DNA from: Branchiostoma floridae
Lineage: Eukaryota > Chordata > Leptocardii > Amphioxiformes > Branchiostomatidae
DNA length: 25,750 nucleotides
Reading direction: 5' to 3'
Assembly (NCBI RefSeq): GCF_000003815.2
Contig: NC_049984.1
Location: 20,153,619-20,179,368 of the forward strand
Shown here: positions 19,905-25,750 of the stretch, in pieces
How the letters are laid out: each line of letters begins with the position of its first letter
Position numbering within the stretch: position 1 is the first letter of the stretch
Position numbers and translations under genes: made by a program
The notes under the pieces: model-generated
Databases searched by the model: none
The model's input: the letters and a program-made list of their open reading frames with translations, nothing else
What the model was told of the DNA's origin: nothing

Positions 19905-20792
19905 ACAGGTCACCAGCTTGCGGGGGGACAGCTTGCGGGGGGACAACTTCCCTCCATACTGTTATGCGAGGTCTGTCGCAACACGCATCTTCAAATGTGA
20001 CAGGTCATCAGCTTGCGGGGGACAAACTTCCCTCCCGTCTCAAGCTCATCAGCTTGCGGGGGGACACATACTGTTATGCGAGGTCTGTCGCAACACGCAT
20101 CTTCAAATGTGACAGGTCATCAGCTTGCGGGGGACAAACTTCCCTCCCGTCTCAAGCTCATCAGCTTGCGGGGGGACAAACTTCCCTCCCGTCTCAAGCT
20201 ACGTAAAACTCATGCAATACACATACTGTTATGCGAGACCTGTCGCAACACGCATCTTCAAATGTGACCGTCACCGGTCATCAGCTTGCGGGGGAACAAA
20301 CTTCCCTCCCGTCTCAAGCTCATCAGCTTGCGGGGGGACAAACTTCCCTCCCGTCTCAAGCTACGTAAAACTCATGCAATACACATACTGTTATGCGAGA
20401 CCTGTCGCAACACGCATCTTCAAATGTGACAGGTCATCAGCTTGCGGGGGAACAAACTTCCCTCCCGTCTCAAGCTCATCAGCTTGCGGGGGGACAAACT
20501 TCCCTCCCGTCTCAAGCTACGTAAAACTCATGCAATACACATACTGTTATGCGAGACCTGTCGCAACACGCATCTTCAAATGTGACCGTCACCGGTCATC
20601 AGCTTGCGGGGGGACAAACTTTCCTCCCGTCTCAAGCTCATCAGCTTGCGGGGGGGCAAACTTCCCTCCCGTCTCAAGCTACGTAAAACTCATGCAATAC
20701 ACATACTGTTATGCGAGACCTGTCGCAACACGCATCTTCAAATGTGACAGGTCATCAGCTTGCGGGGGGACAAAACTTCCCTCCCGTCTCAA
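19905..20792 (+). repeat. 156/162-bp alternating tandem array
   Basis: Units contain CATCAGCTTGCGGGGGGACA twice, then ACGTAAAACTCATGC, then ATACTGTTATGCGAG, then CATCTTCAAATGTGAC. From 20145 on, units alternate between a short form (GTGACAGGTCATC) and a form six bases longer (GTGACCGTCACCGGTCATC), so the higher-order unit is about 318 bp. Earlier copies (19905-20120) are shorter and less regular. A plus-strand frame at 20125-20835 is open across the regular part with 52- or 54-residue repeats (NFPPVSS, CYARPVATRIFKC) but starts at TTG, and no family is recognised. Confidence 0.9.
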
Positions 20793-20973
20793 GCTCCGGT
20801 GTATCCATGCCTCACAGAAAATGTGCACGGTGTGATATACCACGTACCAAAAACTTACCTGCAGGTACACATTTTAGTTTCATTCCCCCTCAGATCACAA
20901 CATCATCAGTCGAGGAATTGACTTAGAATCTCAGTAAAAAACACCTAAAACAGTCTCCGGCGATCAATCAGTT

Positions 20974-21219
20974 TTATTTTATTCCCATACAACATTTTCC
21001 TCTCTGAGCGCAAATTATGGAAATATAAACTGAGCTAATGTTCTCCTGGTTTCCCCACACCACAAATGAGTCACCCCTGACATAGAAACAGTGAAAGGCA
21101 CCCAATGGTGCAACAATGTGCTCTTCTGTAACGTGAACCAGATGTTTCCACCTTCTTGCCCATGCCTCGTGGCTAAAACTATTTGCACCAAAATCACTTT
21201 GTAACCGGCAAATTAACAC
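20974..21219 (-). other. Possible terminal exon with AATAAA overlapping the stop
   Basis: A minus-strand frame ends GKCCMGIK then TAA inside GGAATAAAATAAAA, so stop codon and a poly(A)-signal hexamer overlap. A weak acceptor (CAAATAGTTTTAG) lies near 21175, leaving about 66 codons (starting HEAWARRWKHLVHV). No family was recognised. It could be a captured gene fragment, or chance. Confidence 0.2.
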
Positions 21220-21737
21220 ACGAATACAACAGACACAAATTTGACAAATCTACGTCAGCTATTAAACTGTTTTGGGCACTTAGGCCAACAGCGGGCCAAA
21301 ATGGGACATTTACTGATGGGACAGTTGCAAAAGTTATGATCTCCCATCCCAAATGCTGCTCAAAATCTTTGATACTGTGGAGACTTACTCCTTGCAAATG
21401 CAATCCACTACATGTGATCAGTGATCAGCCGGAAATGGTAAGTTATCGTACCTCGCAAAACACAAGTCTCATCAAAGTCCAACTTGTAGATGGTCCTGCC
21501 GAGGGATGTTTGGAGAAAAGCTGCCCATCGGTGTCCTCATCACCCCAAAACAGTGGTGAACAAAACACTGCCAAATTCTCCAAAAGCTGCACCACGTCGT
21601 TCCTCTCATAGCAACATGCATCCTTGTTTCTCTGCCCTTCTATTTACCCCATTATACCAAGTAATCTAAGGTGGCATCCGCGCGTAAAACTGTCCAAAAG
21701 GATGGAGCAGTCATGGTGTGACTGTCCGGCTCCAAGG
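21220..21737. other. Right interior of element 2, no supported gene
   Basis: A plus frame at 21183-21611 is open but lacks an ATG and has a donor-like GAAATG|GTAAGT at 21438. Near the end, 21670-21686 (GGTGGCATCCGCGCGTA) is the inverted match of 14895-14911 in element 1. Confidence 0.4.
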
Positions 21738-21811
21738 CGTGACCCAGAATGGTACATGTGGTCGGTGTTATGTCTTCCCCTTCCCACAATGCTATAGTTG
21801 ACTCGGGATAG
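21738..21811 (+). repeat. Element right end, copy 2
   Basis: 74 bp identical to 15467-15540, ending CTATAGTTGACTCGGG then ATAG. Satellite sequence (TTGCCGAGATATTC) follows directly. Confidence 0.92.
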
Positions 21812-23528
21812 TTGCCGAGATATTCTCGATCATAGGTTCACCTTAGCCTACCGCTACGTAACACGTACGGGCGTATATACGCTTTCGGTTTCGAAGTCTT
21901 CAAAGTTATTCCGGCCGGTGAAACTTGGTATCGTTTGAAAGGTCCCTAGGTAGGGAATAGTAAACAACAAAACGCATAATTCTATTGTGCATAGTTGCCG
22001 ATATATTCTGGATCATAGGTTCACCTTAGCCTACCGCTTCGTAACACTTACGGGCGTATATACCCTTTCGATTTCAAAGTCTTCAAAGTTATTCCGGCGG
22101 GTCAAACTTGATATCGTTAGAAAGGTCCCTAGGTAGGGAATAGTAAACCACAAACCGCATAATTCTATTGTGCATAGTTGCCGAGATATTCTGGATCATA
22201 GGTTCACCTTAGCCTACCGCTTCGTAACACTTACGGGCGTATATACGCTTGAAATTCCGAAGTCTTCAAAGTTATTCCGGCGGGTCAAACTTGGTATCGT
22301 TAGAAAGGTCCCTAGGTAGGGAATAGTAAACCACAAACCGCATAATTCTATTGTGCATAGTTGCCGAGATATTCTCGATCATAGGTTCACCTTAGCCTAC
22401 CGCTAGTAACACTTACGGGCGTATATACGCTTGAGATTCCGAAGACTTCAAAGTTATTCCGGCGGGTCAAACTTGGTATCGTTAGAAAGGTCCCTAGGTA
22501 GGGAAAAGTGATGCACAAACCGCATAATTCTATTGTGCTTAGTTGCCGAGATATTCTCGATCATAGGTTCACCTTAGCCTACCGCTACGTAACACTTACG
22601 GGCGTATATACGCTTTCGATTTCAAAGTCTTCAAAGTTATTCCGGCTGGTCAAACTTGGTATCGTTAGAAAGTTCCCTAGGTAGGGAATAGTAAACCACA
22701 AACCGCATAATTCTATTGTGCATTGTTGCCGAGATATTCTCGATCATAGGTTCACCTTAGCCTACCGCTACGTAACACTTACGGGCGTATATACGCTTTC
22801 GATTTCAAAGTCTTCAAAGTTATTCCGGCGGGTCAAACTTGGTATCGTTAGAAAGTTCCCTAGGTAGGGAATAGTGAGCCACAAACAGCATAATTCGATT
22901 GTGCATAGTTGCCGAGTTATTCTGGATCATAGGTTCACCTTAGCCTACCGCTTCGTAACACTTACGGGCGTTTATACGCTTTCGATTTCAAAGTCTTCAA
23001 AGTTATTCCGGCGGGTCAAACTTGGTATCGTTAGAAAGGTCCCTAGGTAGGGAATAGTAAACCACAAACCGCATAATGCTATTGTGCATAGTTGCCGAGA
23101 TATTCTGGATCATAGTTTGACCTTAGCCTACCGCTTCGTAACACTTACGGGCGTATATACGCTTTCGATTTCAAAGTCTTCAAAGTTATTCCGGCGGGTC
23201 AAACTTGATATCGTTAGAAAGGTCCCTAGGTAGGGAATAGTAAACCACAAACCGCATAATTCTATTGTGCATAGTTGCCGAGATATTCTGGATCATAGGT
23301 TCACCTTAGCCTACCGCTTCGTAACACTTACGGGCGTATATACGCTTGAAATTCCGAAGTCTTCAAAGTTATTCCGGCGGGTCAAACTTGGTATCGTTAG
23401 AAAGGTCCCTAGGTAGGGAATAGTAAACCACAAACCGCATAATTCTATTGTGCATAGTTGCCATGTCTATTCTCGATCATAGGTTCACCTTAGCCTACCG
23501 CTACGAAACACATACGGGCGTATATACG

Positions 23529-23772
23529 NNNNNNNNNNNNNNNNNNNNNNNNNNNNNNNNNNNNNNNNNNNNNNNNNNNNNNNNNNNNNNNNNNNNNNNN
23601 NNNNNNNNNNNNNNNNNNNNNNNNNNNNNNNNNNNNNNNNNNNNNNNNNNNNNNNNNNNNNNNNNNNNNNNNNNNNNNNNNNNNNNNNNNNNNNNNNNNN
23701 NNNNNNNNNNNNNNNNNNNNNNNNNNNNNNNNNNNNNNNNNNNNNNNNNNNNNNNNNNNNNNNNNNNNNNNN
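23529..23772. other. Assembly gap (244 N) inside the satellite
   Basis: Landmarks at 23406 and 23776 are 370 apart, near two periods (366), so the size is an estimate. Confidence 0.95.
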
Positions 23773-24863
23773 AGGTCCCTAGGTAGGGAATAGTAAACCA
23801 CAAACCGCATAATTCAATTGTGCATAGTTGCCGAGCTACTCTCGATCATAGGTTCACCTTAGGCTACCGCTACGTAACACTTACGGGCGTATATACGCTT
23901 GAGATTCCGAAGTCTTCAAAGTTATTCCGGCTGGTCAAACTTGGTATCGTTAGAAAGGTCCCTAGGTAGGGAATAGTAAACCACAAACCGCATAATTCTA
24001 TTGTGCATAGTTGCCTAAATATTCTCGATCATAGGATCACCTTAGCTTACCGCTACGTAACACTTACGGGCGGGTAACCACCCCACCTAAGGGATATTCG
24101 GTCCCACCCTTCCGGCTGGTCAACTTGGTATCGTTAGAAAGGTCCCTAGGTAGGGAATAGGAAACCACAAACAGCATAATTCTATTGTGCATAGTTGCCG
24201 AGATATTCTGGATCATAGGTTCACCTTAGCCTACCGCTTCGTAACACTTACGAGCGTATATATGCTTTCGATTTCAAAGTCTTCAAAGTTATTCCGGCGG
24301 GTCAAACTTGATATCGTTAGAAAGGTCCCTAGGTAGGGAATAGTAAACCACAAACCGCATAATTCTATTGTGCATTGTTGCCGAGATATTCTCGATCATA
24401 GGTTCACCTTAGCCTACCGCTTCGTAACACTTACGGGCGTATATACGCTTGAGATTCCGAAGTCTTCAGAGGTTATTCCGGCGGGTCAAACTTGGTATCG
24501 TTAGAAAGGTCCCTAGGTAGGGAATAGTGAACCTGAAACCGCATAATTCTCTTGTGCTTAGTTGCCGAGATATTCTCGATCATAGGTTCACCTTAGCCTA
24601 CCGCTACGTAACACGTACGGGCGTATATACGCTTGAGATTCCAAAGTCTTCAAAGTCCCTAGGAAGGGAATAGTAAACCACAAACCGCATAATTCGATTG
24701 TGCATAGTTGCCGAGATATTCTTGATCATAGGTTCACCTTAGCCTACCGCTTCGTAACACTTACGGGCGTATATACGCTTGAGATTCCGAAGTCTTCAAA
24801 GTTATTCCGGCGGGTCAAACTTGGTATCGTTAGAAAGGGTCCTAGGTAGGGAATAGTAAACCA

Positions 24864-24963
24864 NNNNNNNNNNNNNNNNNNNNNNNNNNNNNNNNNNNNN
24901 NNNNNNNNNNNNNNNNNNNNNNNNNNNNNNNNNNNNNNNNNNNNNNNNNNNNNNNNNNNNNNN
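24864..24963. other. Assembly gap (100 N, arbitrary size)
   Basis: Unlike the longer satellite gaps, this one breaks the 183-bp register (landmarks about 244 apart). By phase the true missing length should be about 38 bp plus a multiple of 183. Confidence 0.85.
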
Positions 24964-25750
24964 TTCTCGATCTAGGTTCACCTTAGCCTACCGCTACGTA
25001 ACACGTACGGGTGTATATACGCTTTCGGTTTCGAAGTCTTCAAAGTTATTCCGGCCGGTCAAACTTGGTATCGTTTGAAAGGTCCCTAGGTAGGGAATAG
25101 TAAACCACAAAACGCATAATTCGATTGTGCATAGTTGCCGATATATTCTGGATCATAGGTTCACCTTAGCCTACCGCTTCGTAACACTTACGGGCGTATA
25201 TACGCTTGAGATTTCAAAGTCTTCAAAGTTATTCCGGTGGGTCAAACTTGATATCGTTAGAAAGTTCCCTAGGTAGGGAATAGTAAACCACAAACCGCAT
25301 AATTCTATTTTGCATAGTTGCCGAGATATTCTCGATCATAGGTTCACCTTAGCCTACCGCTAGTAACACTTACGGGCGTATATACGCCTGAGATTCCGAA
25401 GTCTTCAAAGTTATTCCGGCGGGTCAAACTTGGTATCGTTAGAAAGGTCCCTAGGTAGGGAAAAGTGATGCACAAATCGCATAATTCTATTGTGCTTAGT
25501 TGCCGAGATATTCTCGATCATAGGTTCACCTTAGCCTACCGCTACGAAACACATACGGGCGTATATACGCTTTCGATTTCAAAGACTTCAAGGTTATTCC
25601 GGCGGGTCAAACTTGGTATCGTTAGAAAATTCCCTAGGTAGGGAATAGTAAACCACAAACCGCATAATTCTATTGTGCATAGTTGCCGAGATATTCTCAA
25701 TCATAGGTTCACCTTAGCCTACCGCTTCGAAAAACTTACTTGCGTATATA

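Larger units (their letters stand above)
15541..21811 (+). mobile_element. Non-autonomous TIR element 2 (6,271 bp)
   Basis: Shares both ends with element 1, with inverted repeats at 15549-15564 and 21792-21807. Its right end meets satellite at ATAGTTGCC, in exact register with the satellite broken at 14800. The interior shows no transposase, Rep/helicase or reverse-transcriptase-like frame. It contains a pyrimidine-rich stretch (15604-15770), single-copy-looking DNA and several tandem arrays. It is probably a non-autonomous element that has gained unrelated DNA. Helitron2/Helentron-like, or a cut-and-paste element with a 4-5 bp duplication, are both possible. Confidence 0.68.
21808..25750. 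repeat. 183-bp satellite array, right part
   Basis: About 21 units of the same satellite, continuing to the window end. The first landmark at 21943 is 135 bp from the insertion edge, exactly the remainder of the unit broken at 14800 (48 + 135 = 183). Unusual units include one with about 37 bp of unrelated sequence (24074-24110), one with a 37-bp deletion joining CTTCAAAG to TCCCTAGG (about 24653), and units with CTAGTAAC in place of CTTCGTAAC or CTACGTAAC (about 22404, 25361). The block 24964-25325 matches 9721-10088 in the left array nearly exactly. Confidence 0.97.

Noticed and set aside
20050-20112. Zinc-finger-like CEVCRNTHLQM peptide in the 156/162-bp array.
   Set aside because: The frame stops directly after it and there is no second His or finger spacing.

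Overview
The window looks like eukaryotic, probably amphioxus (Branchiostoma), genomic DNA. The only confidently coding sequence is a C2H2 zinc-finger array in which fingers of a 'GYRTA' type alternate with fingers of a 'DYSAA' type. From general knowledge this pattern is common in amphioxus zinc-finger families; the species call is inference. No bacterial operons, tRNAs, rRNAs or CRISPR arrays were seen. Eight runs of N (100 to 689 bases) mark a draft assembly, so neighbours across a gap may not be truly adjacent.

Layout. (1) 1-860: hairpin-rich, ACGTG-rich sequence, then a 129-bp promoter-like cassette (CRE, CCAAT, TATA-like box) held inside a 64-bp exact direct repeat. (2) 860-2050: pyrimidine-rich sequence with no supported gene. 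(3) 2066-3485: a 60-bp minisatellite, degenerate at the edges and uniform in the centre. (4) 3650-6520: several open, splice-site-bounded segments on the minus strand that could be exons of one or two membrane-receptor-like genes, including a possible tail ending in a YDNL motif. (5) 6634-7549: a second, 127/129 identical copy of the promoter cassette, then the zinc-finger array, which shows a lost zinc ligand and a frameshift before running into a gap. (6) 7650-14800 and 21808-25750: a 183-bp satellite with patchy higher-order structure. (7) 14801-21811: a 7-kb interruption of that satellite.

The most striking structure is the interruption. Removing it restores the satellite unit to the base. 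It consists of two head-to-tail elements (740 bp and 6,271 bp) that share the same ends: about 67 bp on the left and 74 bp on the right. Each has imperfect terminal inverted repeats, and ATAGT sits at the left boundary, the element-element boundary and the right boundary. No transposase is visible, so both look non-autonomous. The asymmetric inverted repeats, head-to-tail arrangement and possible T^T insertion resemble the Helitron2/Helentron class. A cut-and-paste element with a 4-5 bp target duplication, or integration of a circle, is also possible. The longer element carries its own tandem arrays (about 58 bp and 156/162 bp).

In the promoter cassette, the TATA-like box reads correctly only on the minus strand, while the zinc-finger array lies on the plus side. 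This suggests a bidirectional promoter serving the zinc-finger gene and a minus-strand gene whose first open segment starts with a signal-peptide-like stretch.
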